Of a stretch of DNA of 64,000 nucleotides, positions 45,933-57,292 are shown piece after piece. Origin of the DNA: Ophiosphaerella korrae. Taxonomy: Eukaryota > Ascomycota > Dothideomycetes > Pleosporales > Phaeosphaeriaceae. Each line of letters starts with the position of its first letter. Position 1 is the first letter of the stretch. The notes below the pieces were generated by a model. That model was not told the origin of the DNA. It made no database searches and was given only the letters and a program-made list of their open reading frames with translations. The translations under genes and the position numbers were made by a program. The DNA is taken from the NCBI GenBank assembly GCA_028456385.1, contig JALNQF010000032.1, positions 186,001 to 250,000 on the forward strand, read 5' to 3'.

Positions 45933-47284
45933 TGGCATAGGCCTTGGCTGAGATAATTCGGATCTGCGAGAATTTCGGATTGGATTTGTGCGGCTTTACA
46001 TCGTGTATGTAGCTTTTATTTTCCTTTCTTTGCACATATATTTTACTTGTTTAGTTTCATGCACCATCGTAATAATAATATCGGATCTGATCAAACACCA
46101 CATTCAAGATGAGCACAACACGATTACACTAGGCGTTGTTTGACTTGCCATGCTTAGCGGCTATTTTATGAGTATATTTGCTCTATTTCGAAAGATTGAT
46201 GCAAACTTTTGAGCTAAAGTAGAAAGGAGAAACACAAAATATGTAGTCTTGGAGATTCATCTAATGTCTTATTGAGAGCCTTCGAAATCTACCCTTGCTG
46301 ATATAATGTATCATGCTTGATTCACCCGTATACGATCGACTTAGATCCTAGTTATTTAGACTCATAATCTTCTCTCGTGAGGTTAAAATGTGAATTTATC
46401 TACACATAAGCGGACAATATGTATTCCTTGTACACTTGTTTCACTGCAATCAATGGGCGAATTATTCGCCCGTATAGCCTACCTAACGACATGGGCTGGA
46501 GAATAAGTAGTATTTCTTCACGCAGCTTGTATTTTATATGTATGAACTGGTCACCTTAGGTGCAATATACTTTCAGCCAGGAATAAAATACCCTATGTTT
46601 TACCAGTAAGCGGCCCACCTCAAAAACCATGAAAAATCGCAAAACCGTAGCTTGATATCTTGAAAACGGCTTAATAATAAATCCTAAAATTTTACGACAA
46701 GCCTCTTACACCCAACTAGAAGTACCTATAGAAGCACCGGAGTAATAAATCCAGCTATTATAAAGATGCTAAGTTTTGGCCCCAAATTTTGAGCCAAATT
46801 ACTATGCCTCTAGAACTATATAATAGATTTACTTCCCAAGTTAAATAAGAGTCTTAAAATAGCCAGAACAAGATAAAACTAAAGTTTTAGAATTTATTAT
46901 TAAGCCGTTGTCAAAATATCTAGCTACAGTTTTGCGATTTTTGGTGGTTTTTGAGGTGGGCCGCTTACTGATAAAACACGTTAATATATAAAGATTCTTA
47001 AAGAAATAGAGTACCTATATCTGAAGGTGCATTAGAAATTTATTGATACTTGATACTTTGACCTACTTGCCCTGTGCTGAAGCGGAGGGAAGTTTCCACT
47101 GCTCTCGCCCCATCTCCATAAAATATGCGTGGGTGTATAATGGTTGCCTGCAGACCGCTAGGAAGAATTAGGCATAGGGCAATTATACTGTGCCAACGTC
47201 CATGAAAGTCCGTAGCTTTCACTGACATGCTCTCTCCGACCTAATATTTTATATATAAACAAGTGCCCTGTACCAATCCTAATT
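45933..47284. other. AT-rich intergenic region with a MITE-like element
   Basis: About 1.35 kb, strongly AT-rich, no gene. Contains the inverted-repeat element 46603-46971. It marks the right edge of the polyketide locus. Confidence 0.6.
46603..46971. mobile_element. MITE-like non-autonomous DNA transposon with 92 bp terminal inverted repeats, TA flanks
   Basis: The left arm (46603-46694) and right arm (46880-46971) are imperfect inverted copies, both 92 bases. The ends read CAGTAAGCGGCCCACCTC and its complement. TA dinucleotides flank both ends (46601-46602 and 46972-46973), as expected for a Tc1/mariner-pogo-type target duplication. The 185 bp centre has no coding frame. Several arm differences are transitions. 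The symmetry may extend outward to a TGTTTTA box at 46596. Confidence 0.8.
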
Positions 47285-48273
47285 ATGCCAACGACACGTT
47301 TCCGCATTGCGGAAATCGTCCGCTCCATAATAATCCCAAGCCGCAAACAAGGCTACACATCACGCTCCACAAAAAGTAAGTAGTCGATAAACAAAAAAAA
47401 AAAAAAAAAAATCTACACCATCCATTCTCAACCGAAATCCAAGATACACCACCGAAAATCGCTCATCTCCCGGAAGAAAAAGACCTAATCCCTCCCACCA
47501 CCACCACCACCACCACCACCACCACCACCCCCAGCCCAACCACATTCTCTTCTCTCCCCACTGAACTCCTCCAACACATCTTCTCTTTCCTCAATGTCCC
47601 CGCACTCCTCAAGTGCCGCTGCGTCTGCCCGCGCTGGACCGCCTGCATCCCCGGCTCCTCCGCCGCGCTCCGCGCAGCCCTGTTCCTCCCCGCAACCATC
47701 CCGCCCCAGGATCCCACCCCACCACCCCTCCTCCACCTCGACTTTGAAATTTACACCGACGCAACAAGCGAGTCGGATGTCGCGCGCCGCGTGAGCAAAG
47801 TAGTGCTGCTCGCCCAATCGGTTGGTTCGCCGACGCTGCACCCGTTCGTGCACCACATTGACCGGTACGTCATGGTGGGCATGCCCAATGTAGAAGAGGC
47901 CGGGGGCGTGGAATTGCTGCGTTTTGCGAGTCTGCGGAATGCCGCGGGCGCGTTGGTCCAGCCGGATGATCTGGAGTGTGTGCGGAACATGCTCATTACG
48001 ATGCCGGCTGTGACGCAGGTGCATCTCAAGTTCAGCTGGAAACTGCAGGGCCACGAAAAGCGGCATCTGCATGGCCCGGAGACGCTGCGGCGCTGCGTGC
48101 TTTCGGATAGCGAGGGCGTGCTGTTTGTGGATTTGTTCAGCGTGGTTGAGAATCAGGTTAGTCGGATATTGGGCATCGCAGCGGTAACGCACATCAATCG
48201 GTTGCAGTTTTCTTCAGTTGCAGTGAGGGAATTTAAAGAGAGGATTGTGTCGATTTTGAATGATGATTTTTGA
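47285..48273 (+). CDS. F-box protein with poly-threonine tract
   Basis: Two predicted exons: 47285-47375 and 47444-48273, with a 68 bp intron that contains a long A-run, for 306 aa. The intron is inferred because the F-box frame has no ATG of its own after the stop at 47392-47394; the GTAAGT donor and phase agree exactly. After an 11-Thr tract comes the F-box: FSSLPTELLQHIFSFLNVPA, then a Cys-rich LKCRCVCPRW. F-box proteins bind Skp1 and bring substrates to SCF ubiquitin ligases. The C-terminal part has no known repeat that would name the substrate. The gene sits alone in an AT-rich, repeat-containing island, which is consistent with fast-evolving accessory F-box genes. Confidence 0.7.
47497..47529 (+). 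repeat. (ACC)11 trinucleotide repeat inside the F-box gene
   Basis: Eleven ACC units coding for 11 threonines immediately before the F-box. Likely length-variable between strains. Confidence 0.92.
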
Positions 48274-48317
48274 CGTGCGGTGCTCTCTTTTGCCTTGGAT
48301 CGGGGGGTTTTTTTTAT

Positions 48318-48591
48318 AGAGCGCTCTATTCAGCCGCGTGGTCTGATACTACTACTACTCGTACGCTCTAATTCCTATTATACCTATGTATTATCTGGCA
48401 TCTATGTGTATTCCTAGGGGTTTAATCTATTTTAAAATTATTACATAGATAGTGAACCAAGGAGTATATTAGTATTTACGGTGGTACTCCTGATAGAATT
48501 TAGACAACCAAGGTATCTACTAACTTCCGCCAAGGGCAACTGTACGCACGCCTTCATAGCTGAAGAAACACGCGGTCGAACAGAGCGCTCT
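48318..48591. mobile_element. Short inverted-repeat element (MITE candidate)
   Basis: Ends are inverted copies of about 23 bases: AGAGCGCTCT followed by RTTCRRCCGCGTG on each side. The first ten bases are themselves palindromic. No coding capacity. No clear target duplication was found. Confidence 0.5.
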
Positions 48592-48611
48592 TTTCTTTAC
48601 GGGGGGCGTGT

Positions 48612-48932
48612 TATTCAGCCGTGCGAGATAATTATTTGGCCGCGTGGCCTACCTAGGTAGGTTAATGTGAATGAACATCATCCAATCTACCTGTAAGTAG
48701 ACATAGGTAATTCAAGAATTTATTTCCCTACCTCCCCCCTTAGGAAAGCATTCCATTAAACCTTAGAAGCTAGGGACATCCATTTGATAGGATTTATCTT
48801 GAATTTAATATAAGGTAACCTATCTACGACTGTAGCCAGACAGGGTATTAGCTTTATGAATGAATACTAGTACTTCTCTAACCTACATTAGGTAAGCCAC
48901 ACGGCCGAACAATCATCTCGCACCACCAAATA
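48612..48932. mobile_element. Inverted-repeat element (MITE candidate), about 55 bp arms
   Basis: The left arm from about 48612 and the right arm ending about 48932 are inverted copies. They share GTGCGAGATRATTRTTYGG, then CCGYGTGGCYTACCTA and GTAGGTTA. Nearly all arm differences are C/T or G/A transitions, as expected after RIP-type mutation. The middle is non-coding. Confidence 0.6.
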
Positions 48933-49490
48933 TCCCACCCCTTTTTATAAACGCTTTTGATCTTGGGGGGTGAGGAATATAAACTTGACATGAAAAAGGT
49001 ACATCCAGATTCATCCAGTCGGATTTGTCAAGAATGCGAATAAAATCGCGAATCGAATCATTATCTCTTTCGCACTCAAAGTGCCAACCTCACCATATCA
49101 GCGCTATTGCAAAGTAACCAGGTTCTATCCCCAATCGCAACGGTATCCCAAACACGCCACTCGCGCCGAGCATCTCTTTTCATACAGCAGCACACGTGAT
49201 TGAATGCCCTCTTTTCGTCTGGGTTTATTACTTGCATGGATACCATTTGACACCGATCAAAACTACACCAATATTCTACATTAGGGCACGCGTGATTCTA
49301 CCCTCCTCGTTGCCTGGACATGCAACTCGCGCACAAGCCATCAGCCACTCAAACGTTCAACCCGAACGCCATTCGATAAACCCATCCATGCAAACCCTCA
49401 CCAGCGCAACCAATACTCCAACATCTAAACATACAAACAAAACACCCCCCCCTCCCCGCTCCCCAAATTCATTACGCACCCCCCTCAACC

Positions 49491-51815
49491 TCACGCCAAC
49501 ATATACCTCAAATCCGGCAACCCGGCCACAATCCCCCTGACCACCGCATCCTCCTCCTCCTTCCTTCTTAGCGCCGAACTCGTCGCGCCTGACAGTGGCT
49601 GTATAGGCAACGGTGCGCTTTTCCGTGGTGGTGAGCGCGAAAACGGCTTGGTAGAAGATGTTGACGAACTCGGGGGCCGCGGGGGAGTCGTGGATTCGAA
49701 GAAGGAGAAGTCGGCGTCGGCCCAGGCATCGATTGGGGGCGTAGAGGGGCGGGGGGTGGTGGGTGGTTGGGTTTGTGGGACGGGAGTTGTGGGTGTGTTG
49801 AGGGGAGGGTGCATGGTGAACGAATCTGTTGGGGTGTCGACTTTTTCTGCAACCGGGGCTGGAGGGGGTAGTTTGGGCGACTGTATCGGCGCGAGTGTGT
49901 CTTCTACTTTCTCCGCCGTCGCGCTGACCGATCTTTTCGCAGGTTTCAACCGACCCGGGCCAATCGGGCCGTGCTCTACATGAAGCGGGATGAAGCTGTT
50001 TGCCTTGAAGATAGCGGACGTCGGCGAGATGGTGCTTCTGAGGCGCACGATAGGAGACGCATGCATGGCGTCGGGCGATTCGTCTATTATCAACGTTCGT
50101 GCCGACTGCGGAGTTGTGACTGCGGCTGGTTGTGAAGTGTGCTGTGTTATTGGGCTTGGTAGTGTTGGGGTAGACACCATGTCACCCCAATCGTCGTCAT
50201 CGTCAATAGGTGCATGTGAGGGAGGATCGTTTTGCGCGATGCTAGCATCGGGGCTTTTGTTGTTTGCCCATGGAGCAAACGGAGAGGCCGTCGTATCAGA
50301 AATCGGGGGCGAAATTAAACTTGCCACGATGGGTGTTTCACCCAAGGATGTCAGAGATCGCGCATGATGTGACGGGCCTGGTTTGTGTGAAGTTAGATCC
50401 ATTGATACTGCGCGGCCTTCTTGCCTTTGCACATTGCGCACAGCGGGATGTTTTGGCGCTATTGGCGACGATGTCGAGCGCATACCATGGTTGGTCTGGT
50501 TCCGAGGATTTGCGGACGTTGATGGGGAGCTCCAATCGAAAGATGCAGTGCCAGTCGCGGGTAGGGGAAGCCCTTGTTGCGCTAAAGAGGTCGTATTTAT
50601 GACGGGCTGCGATGATTGTTGACGGGTGTGGATGCTCTTTGTTTTGATGTCTAAAGGAGCCGATGTATCCCAATAGAACGATGCTCTCGCGCCAGGACCC
50701 TTCCCGGAGAGACGATCCTCGCGCGCCCATCTCCCAACTACCTTGTTGACCTCGGTTCGGATGTGTGAGTTTGCCCACGTAACGCGGATGTAGTTGTCGT
50801 CATTGTTTCCAGTGTTGTACTCCCGCATAGTTTGCCGTCGTGTAAGGCGATACCAAGCTTTCCGTGTTGACGTGGAACATATAGGACCGTCTGGAGCCTC
50901 ATCCAGATCTTGCCTCTCTTCCTGTGGTGGAAATAATTCGTTTAGTATGACCGAGTCGACTTCAAATGTGCCGGTGCGCAGGGAAGCATTAGTCTTTGAA
51001 GCGCCTGATGATTCTGATACATCTTGGTCTGCAACACTAGATTTCGCTGAGATTTCAGTAGAATCTTGTTCAGAACTGTGCACACTTCTTGACCGATGCA
51101 CATCCTTTTGCACCCGCGGTGTATCCTCGACAACCTCACCATCCTCCTCTTCGCCATGCCTGGGAGATCCCAGCCCTCCAGCACTTGGAGGCACCGAAGC
51201 TGATTCAATAGATAAATCCTGTTCGTCCTCTGCTCTTGTATTCTTTGCCCCTCCACGCTCTTCCTCGCAAGAAGTCCTTGGCGACTCAGCCTGCGCGTCG
51301 TTGTGGCTTGTTTCAGACGGAGACGTGGACGTTCGCGTCGATGAGTCGTCGTCTGCTTGATGGTGCGTCGAGGCATCCTTTTGCGTATTCTCGGTAGTGT
51401 CGTCGGCCTGTATCGTTGTCGAAGAGTCTGATGGTTCCGAGACGACCTTGTCTTCATCGTCGCGTGCATCCAGCGTCATGTCCGCCCATGCATGGTCATC
51501 CTGCGTCGGCAGCGGACCTAAATCTTGTTGCACGCCCCATGGCGTGCCTGTCGAAGGAGTTTCGATCTTCTGAGCAGCAAAGGACTCGGTTACGGGCGTA
51601 TGCCCCAACGCAGCGTCTTCTACACGCTTTGCAGGCACCGACGACCGGTCCCCGGAGCTCTCGTCTTCATTGCCCCACCCTGCATCGTCCAAGAAGCCAT
51701 TCAGGAGCGCAGGTGCCGGTGCGAATGGCGGGGGCAGTGGCGATATCACTTTGCTCTTGGTCGGGGATTTGCTATTGTCGGCATTGTCGGCCCACGGGTC
51801 GCCCCAATTGTCCAT
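49491..51815 (-). CDS. Long, mostly disordered conserved fungal protein, function unknown
   Basis: Single exon, 774 aa. The ATG at 51815 (MDNWGDPWADNADNSKSP) is chosen; the open frame continues 14 codons upstream only from a GTG. The protein is Ser/Thr/Pro/Asp-rich. One likely folded segment in the middle (about residues 318-395) reads RKAWYRLTRRQTMREYN and NYIRVTWANSHIRTEVNKVV, then GRWAREDR. Short acidic-Trp motifs recur: DNWGDPW, DDDDDWGDM and DAWADADF, spaced along the chain, which may be linear binding motifs. No signal peptide or membrane segment. I do not recognise a catalytic domain. Similar proteins are sometimes labelled glucoamylase-like in fungal annotations, which the sequence does not support. 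Confidence 0.75.
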   Translation of the reverse strand: MDNWGDPWADNADNSKSPTKSKVISPLPPPFAPAPALLNGFLDDAGWGNEDESSGDRSSVPAKRVEDAALGHTPVTESFAAQKIETPSTGTPWGVQQDLGPLPTQDDHAWADMTLDARDDEDKVVSEPSDSSTTIQADDTTENTQKDASTHHQADDDSSTRTSTSPSETSHNDAQAESPRTSCEEERGGAKNTRAEDEQDLSIESASVPPSAGGLGSPRHGEEEDGEVVEDTPRVQKDVHRSRSVHSSEQDSTEISAKSSVADQDVSESSGASKTNASLRTGTFEVDSVILNELFPPQEERQDLDEAPDGPICSTSTRKAWYRLTRRQTMREYNTGNNDDNYIRVTWANSHIRTEVNKVVGRWAREDRLSGKGPGARASFYWDTSAPLDIKTKSIHTRQQSSQPVINTTSLAQQGLPLPATGTASFDWSSPSTSANPRNQTNHGMRSTSSPIAPKHPAVRNVQRQEGRAVSMDLTSHKPGPSHHARSLTSLGETPIVASLISPPISDTTASPFAPWANNKSPDASIAQNDPPSHAPIDDDDDWGDMVSTPTLPSPITQHTSQPAAVTTPQSARTLIIDESPDAMHASPIVRLRSTISPTSAIFKANSFIPLHVEHGPIGPGRLKPAKRSVSATAEKVEDTLAPIQSPKLPPPAPVAEKVDTPTDSFTMHPPLNTPTTPVPQTQPPTTPRPSTPPIDAWADADFSFFESTTPPRPPSSSTSSTKPFSRSPPRKSAPLPIQPLSGATSSALRRKEEEDAVVRGIVAGLPDLRYMLA

Positions 51816-52452
51816 TGTCGGGCCGGCGTAGTAGGCCTCATAGTGAGCGAGTGGCACGCTCGAGCATCCCTCACTGGAGAAGGCGCAATCAAAGGAACAA
51901 GGCTATGGATGTTTAGTGGCAACAAGGAAAGACAGATTGCGCGGACAAAGCGGAGGTTCCTGCCAAGCCGGACTAGGTTACGGCACTGGAAACACGGACC
52001 ACAGCCACGGTTAGTCAGTATCAGATTACGCAAGACTATCCATCGAGTCAATTTGACTGGAATCTCAATTTCCAGTATAGTTGGTTTGACATGGTAATGC
52101 GAATCCATAGAAGACAAATCGATGCATGTGATGGCATATGGTCCAAACAAAGTTCAGATCTGCCTGTGTGCATTATTTGCTGCTAAATATGTTACATAGC
52201 GAGGCTAAGCGCCAAGGAGAGAAACTATGAAATGCAAAGAGAAACCCGAGCAATAATATAAAGCCCACGTAAACCCCAAAAGCCACCAGCGCAAGATCAA
52301 ACAAAGAGCACATGAGATGATCCCAAACGCCGAGCTAGCATGCATAGACCAAGGGTCAAGATGTAAGATCGCCTCCCAAGCCAATGCAGGGTTACGCGTG
52401 CAAATAGCCGGCTCCAATGCAGATGAAAACCTCAAACGAAATCTGGACGATG
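51816..52452. other. Intergenic, upstream of the disordered-protein gene
   Basis: About 640 bp between that start and the MFS transporter stop. Expected to contain the promoter of the disordered-protein gene. No gene seen. Confidence 0.5.
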
Positions 52453-54280
52453 CTATCGAACAGACTCAATCACTGAGATGTCGTCTACCGCATCTTCATC
52501 TATGTCGTGCTGTAGCGCCTTCTTCAGTCCGTTTTTAATTTCAACGGGGCCGACGTCCTCCTTGGGGACCCAGAATAGCTGGATAACGCCGATTACTGAC
52601 ACGACTGCAAGGCCGAACCATGCAGCTGCCGAGCCTCCTAGCGAGTAGATGAGTCCTACTAGAGGTGAGGATACTGTACGTGCAAGACAGCAGGCGGACA
52701 TGGCCATTCCATTAACTCTGCCCAAAACTAGAGGTGATGGCGTGGCATTCTTCATGAGAATCAGAGCGCATGGAAACACAATGATTCCGAAGAAAGCCTG
52801 GAATATAAGTGAAGTATAAAGGCCCCATGACTCAAATCCGTTTGGAAGCGCGCTTACAAAAGGCACAATTATGTACGTGATTGGGTAGAGAGTGATCATC
52901 CAGATGAATGAGTTCCAAACACCAAAGCGTTCCACAAAGATTGGAAACACAAAACCCTGGATGAAAAGTGTAATGAATCCGTTAATAGCGAGGAAAGCGC
53001 CGACATCGTGTAATGTCATGCCGAGACCACCTTGGAAATCTAAGCCTGGGGCTTGTGGCTCGTCGAGAATGTACACAGGGAGAACCGAAACGTAAGCCAT
53101 CTGATGGAATGCGAAAAGTGCCATTGAGATGATCATCATGACCACTGTCCTGTTGAATGTGTTACGCGGAGCTGTATGGGGCTGGAATCGGGCGGGCAAA
53201 ACACTGTGTGGTTGAATCCTGATGGAATGCATTGTGCCGAAAGACTCGCGGCGGATGTCAAATCTCTGGTCAAATGGCATAGGCATGCCTTCTTCCAAGA
53301 AAGAGGCGCGCTTGCGAATCTGTCGCATGCTACCAGCCACTGACATGGATCGCAGACGCTCGCGAGTAAAGCTAGCAATCGATCCGCGTTCTCGCAATGA
53401 TCCCGCCGTAGAGCCACGGACTTCGCGTCCTCCATAGCCATGAGATTGATTCGGGGGCGGCAAGAGTCGGCTTCGCTCACTAACAGTGTCGTGATGATCT
53501 TGATAGATGCCATTCTCCTCTCGCTTCTCTTCCCTCACTAGGGTCTCCTCCAGGAAAAGCATGCCTTGTATAATTGCGGCGAGGATTCCAATAGCTGCGA
53601 CAAGGTTAGGTAGAAGGTACGGGTACCGAGCGAAGATGCCTTCCTTGTCAAATATTCCTGGGTAGAACTTGGCCGGCTGTGCGAGAAATCCACCCATGGT
53701 TGAGCCGATTATACCTCCCAGCGTCCAAACAAATGGTTGTGTGGCGTATGCTCGTGCTGCATTTGTCAATTTTTGGGTACATGGTGAGATTGTGACTTGT
53801 ACTAACGTTCGTGGGCTGGGTTCTTGACCATTTCGGCCACCATGGTCTGCATAATAGCAACATTGCCATTCAATGCACCGCCGATAAATCTTGCGAGCAG
53901 CGCAACCCAGTATGTCTTGGCCAGCCCAAAGACAATGCTCGACAGTGCAACACCTAGTAGACCAATTAATGCGACTGGTTTCCTGCCGTAAACGTCGGAA
54001 ATCATTCCCCATAGCGGGGCAGTGAGTGCCTCGGCCATGGCGTAGGCAGAGACCAGCAATCCAGCGTAGAAAGAAGCATCGCGTTCATGAATGCCCTGAT
54101 CCTGTACCATCACGTAGGAATACGCGAGGATGGAGTTGAACGCGAGTGGCTCGGAGAATCGGCATATTCCTAGCTGGTTAGTGGTGGTCGAATCAGAATG
54201 ACATCAACAGAGCCGCAGCACGAACCAATGATGATGAGCTGTTTCATGGGAAACGGCTCATCTTTGGGGTTGAGAGGCAT
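52453..54280 (-). CDS. Major facilitator superfamily transporter, ZIFL-like
   Basis: Three exons: 54226-54280, 53807-54169 and 52453-53756, with introns of 56 and 50 bp, for 573 aa. The first exon gives a short cytosolic start (MPLNPKDEPFPMKQLIIIG) and the first helix. The signature loop between helices 2 and 3 is GMISDVYGRKPVALIG. Twelve hydrophobic segments can be counted, with a long basic, Ser/Arg-rich central loop (about residues 215-320) that looks cytosolic and phosphorylatable. It ends with an acidic tail. The layout matches the ZIFL/tetracycline-resistance-like MFS branch found at vacuole or plasma membrane in fungi. Substrate unknown. Nothing in the context ties it to the polyketide locus. 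Confidence 0.85.
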
Positions 54281-55817
54281 GGTGGCGGTATTATGATTAG
54301 AGGTTGGTAGTTGTGAGAAGATTGCACATGGCAAAGAGAATAGAGAATCAAGGTGATGGGTAGTAAAGGCTAGAGAAAGAGAGGAGTGCAGCTTATCATG
54401 CCCTGCAGGTAATCGCGGGCCGACCAACCACCCCTCTCCAACCACGGCGTCCCGCCGTTGAACATGCACACATGAGATACGTGCATATTACGGAAACGCC
54501 ACATCATGAAGCCAGAACGGCTGGAGTTGCAAGGAATGCCCCAACCGCTTCCATCCTGATTGCCGTTGCTTGCAGCATCGAACATTAGGACATTGTCCCG
54601 GCCGAGAGCAAGAACCACATGATACAGCCGCTTGACAGATTTTCTGCCTGAACTTCGGTATTTGCCCCCGCAGTTCAACCCTTGCTGTTCATCCATACGT
54701 CACGACGATATCGGTTGCTAAGACTGCTTCACACGCTCACCGCACTTTTCCTGCCGTCCTGCTGTGTGCGCCAGAAGACATCACGCGCATTGGCAAGCGC
54801 CATATGTGACAATGGCTAGCATGCTAGTTTCCAATGACCGTCAGCACCTCTTTCTTCTCGCAAGACCCCCTTCATTGAGGTACAAATACTCAACCGTCTG
54901 CAATGAGGTGTATCTCAACATGCTTATACGTTACCCACGGCGTCACTGGGCGTCACAAGGCGTCCAATGCAGTGTACCTTGCAACCTTGCTGCTTGGATG
55001 CCCTAAGCTCCATACCGTTGAGTAACTGTCCTGCCAATAGTATGCGACAGGGCATGCATGTCTTCCCTTTCTACGTGCGGGGTGTCTCACGAGACCAGGC
55101 CTATGCGGTAGCATTAGATGGTTGAATCATTTTCTAGGCCTATGTCGGCATACGAGAAAAAGCTCGTGAGACGTTCGCTAACATGATCACTAGCAATTGC
55201 AGATAGCGGTGCGGTGAATGCGTCGCTCACGTGAGCACGTGTATGCTTAGTAATGGACTGACACGTCTACCTGGTCAATGCTCATTGCCTTATCCTCAGT
55301 CATGACACAACCATCATTTCTACTTCCAGTATCTTGAGCGCGTCATAGATATATCTAACCCAGCCGGTTCCCTTCGGAGGTCTTAACATGGAGATTTGCT
55401 CTGGCGGCAGTTGCATGTGAGTTTGCAAATAAGAGCGAATTCAATGGATTGAAAACCGGGTGACACTTGACCCCTTTTATCCTGGTCCAAAACCATAAGT
55501 CAACATCTTGCCATCGTAAAGGCATCATCCCCACATGAACAAACTTTACATATTAATATTCTGCTGTGTAACATACCACAGTACGAACCTGTCGGTTGAC
55601 CAGGAATCGTGCAAAATTAGACACGATGAAAATGACGCAAAAACAACAGCTCTCACTTCATGTAATCAATTCTCGTTGAACTACAAATATACCTCGACAT
55701 ACACCACTTCGTAACATCAACAATTAGAGCGTCTCTACCTTGCGAAATCTAGCATTGTTAGCTGAAAGTATAGTGGTACAGTGTAGCTAAGGAGATATCG
55801 CTCAACCGAGATTCTCA
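54281..55817. other. Intergenic, 1.5 kb, no gene seen
   Basis: Upstream of the MFS gene. Only short ORFs without protein character. Three ACGTG-containing sites cluster near 55226-55242. Confidence 0.5.
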
Positions 55818-55913
55818 TCACTTAGCTTCAGCAGGCCCAGGACCCAAGGCCTCCACTCCAAAATCCTTGCCAAATGGATCAGTTTCGATAAAGCGGAGAA
55901 GCGAGTCCAAGTC
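55818..55913 (-). pseudogene. Detached last exon of the neighbouring seven-TM gene
   Basis: A 32-codon frame opening directly after an ACTAG acceptor and ending in TGA. It reads DLDSLLRFIETDPFG and ends PGPAEAK. It has clear protein character but no start. A GTGAGT donor lies 54 bases upstream, just past the stop of the seven-TM gene. It would join in phase only if the G5 run at 55975-55979 had one base fewer, so it is at present out of frame with its gene. Confidence 0.55.
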
Positions 55914-55968
55914 CTAGTACCTGAATGAATGGCCGGCAAGGCGCAACAACCACATAAACCCACTCACT

Positions 55969-57292
55969 CTAATACCCCCGATAATCAGTCCTACCATGTC
56001 CATCATATCTCAGCGGCGCTATCCTCAACGCTTCCCCACTCTCTCCCGCTCTATCCCTCTCCACCAACCTCTTAAACGCTACACCCCCCGCCCTCTCTCC
56101 CCCTTTCTTCTTACCCTCCCTCTCCCAACTTTCCGTCAACATATTCATAATCACCGTAATCAATACCCCCATCGCAATTAACTGTCCCGAATCCCACGCC
56201 ACGAACTCTGTATTCGGCATGTCCATCCACCCAGACCGCTGCACCCACGCTCTCGTCTGATACACCTTCGCCCAACACCAGCAGCTAATGACCGTTGGCG
56301 GCACCAACATACACGCCCAATACACCACGGTGATCCACCCCCGAAACCGCGTCCACCTCGCAGGCGCATAGTCCCTCGCTTCCGCAAACCGAATCGGCAC
56401 CGACAAATGCGCAACCAAAAACGCAGGAACCAGCAGCACAAAAAACACCCGCTCAACTGGCCACGTATCCAGCCTCCCAAATCCCATCTCCACCCCCGCC
56501 TCCGTCGCCATCTGCGCCGCCCCCGTCCGCAACCCCTCTTCCAACAGACACGCAACTGGCATCAAAATCGCGCTCTCCCTCCTGCTCCCAGGCGGCGGCC
56601 ACTCCGGCGCGTAATTCGCCTTGCGGAAGATCGTCAGCCCCACGCCCACAAACGCCCCCACACTCAACACAAGCCTGAACCCCGCCGCCAGCGGGTTCCG
56701 CCAGTAGGTGCGCACCAACGCCACCGAGAAGGTGATCACCGCCAGCGCAATCATCATCTGGTTGACCGCCACGCCAAAATGGTAGCTGCTCAGCTGGCAC
56801 TTAGCCTGGCCCGCGAAACCGAGGAGAAACGCGCCCACAAAGATAGTCTGCGTGTCTGCCGCCCCTAGCACAAATGTGCGACCCGCCGCGCGGAACACGT
56901 CGCGCTTGCGCCGCCGGTGCGTCGGCGTTGAACTGTCTTTGAACACAGCGAACGCCGTCGAGTCACTGCGCAACATCAGCCTTCCCCCCCTCATCATTAT
57001 CATGGATTAAACAGATCACAACTCACGCCCCCGCCCTGCTAACCACCTCCACGCACACAAACACCAGCGCAACCACTATCACGCCGAAAAACACCATCAT
57101 GGCATACCAGATGCCCACGCCTGCGATGCCCGGCCGCGGCGTCATGGTGCCGCGCGTCATGTTGCCGATGGCGGCGAGCGAGCCGTTGAAGAAGGTGAGG
57201 GCGCATGCTTGCGTTAGGTTCGTGCCTTCTGCGGCGCAGGCGGGGACGACGCGGAATTGGAAGGTATGGAGGAAGCCGAAGGTGTTGCCCAT
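55969..57292 (-). CDS. Seven-TM fungal membrane protein, C-terminus altered by an apparent frameshift
   Basis: Two exons: 57027-57292 and 55969-56965, for 420 aa as read. The donor at 57026 is GTGAGT; I chose the acceptor at 56966 (61 bp intron with a CTGAT branch). A nearer AG at 56990 would keep the frame but leave only a 37 bp intron. Seven hydrophobic segments are visible (one in exon 1, six in exon 2), with a basic loop PTHRRRKRDVF. The layout resembles fungal seven-TM proteins of unknown function. The frame ends DYRGY-stop at a run of five Gs; a last exon at 55818-55913 appears orphaned. No known ligand or partner. Confidence 0.7.

Larger units (their letters stand above)
48274..49490. 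other. AT-rich intergenic island with two inverted-repeat elements
   Basis: About 1.2 kb between the convergent ends of the F-box gene and the disordered-protein gene. It carries two MITE-like elements (48318-48591 and 48612-48932) and no gene. Confidence 0.6.

Noticed and set aside
50794..51360. Plus-strand Ser/Cys-rich ORF
   Set aside because: Antisense of the acidic Ser/Thr-rich part of the 774-residue protein.
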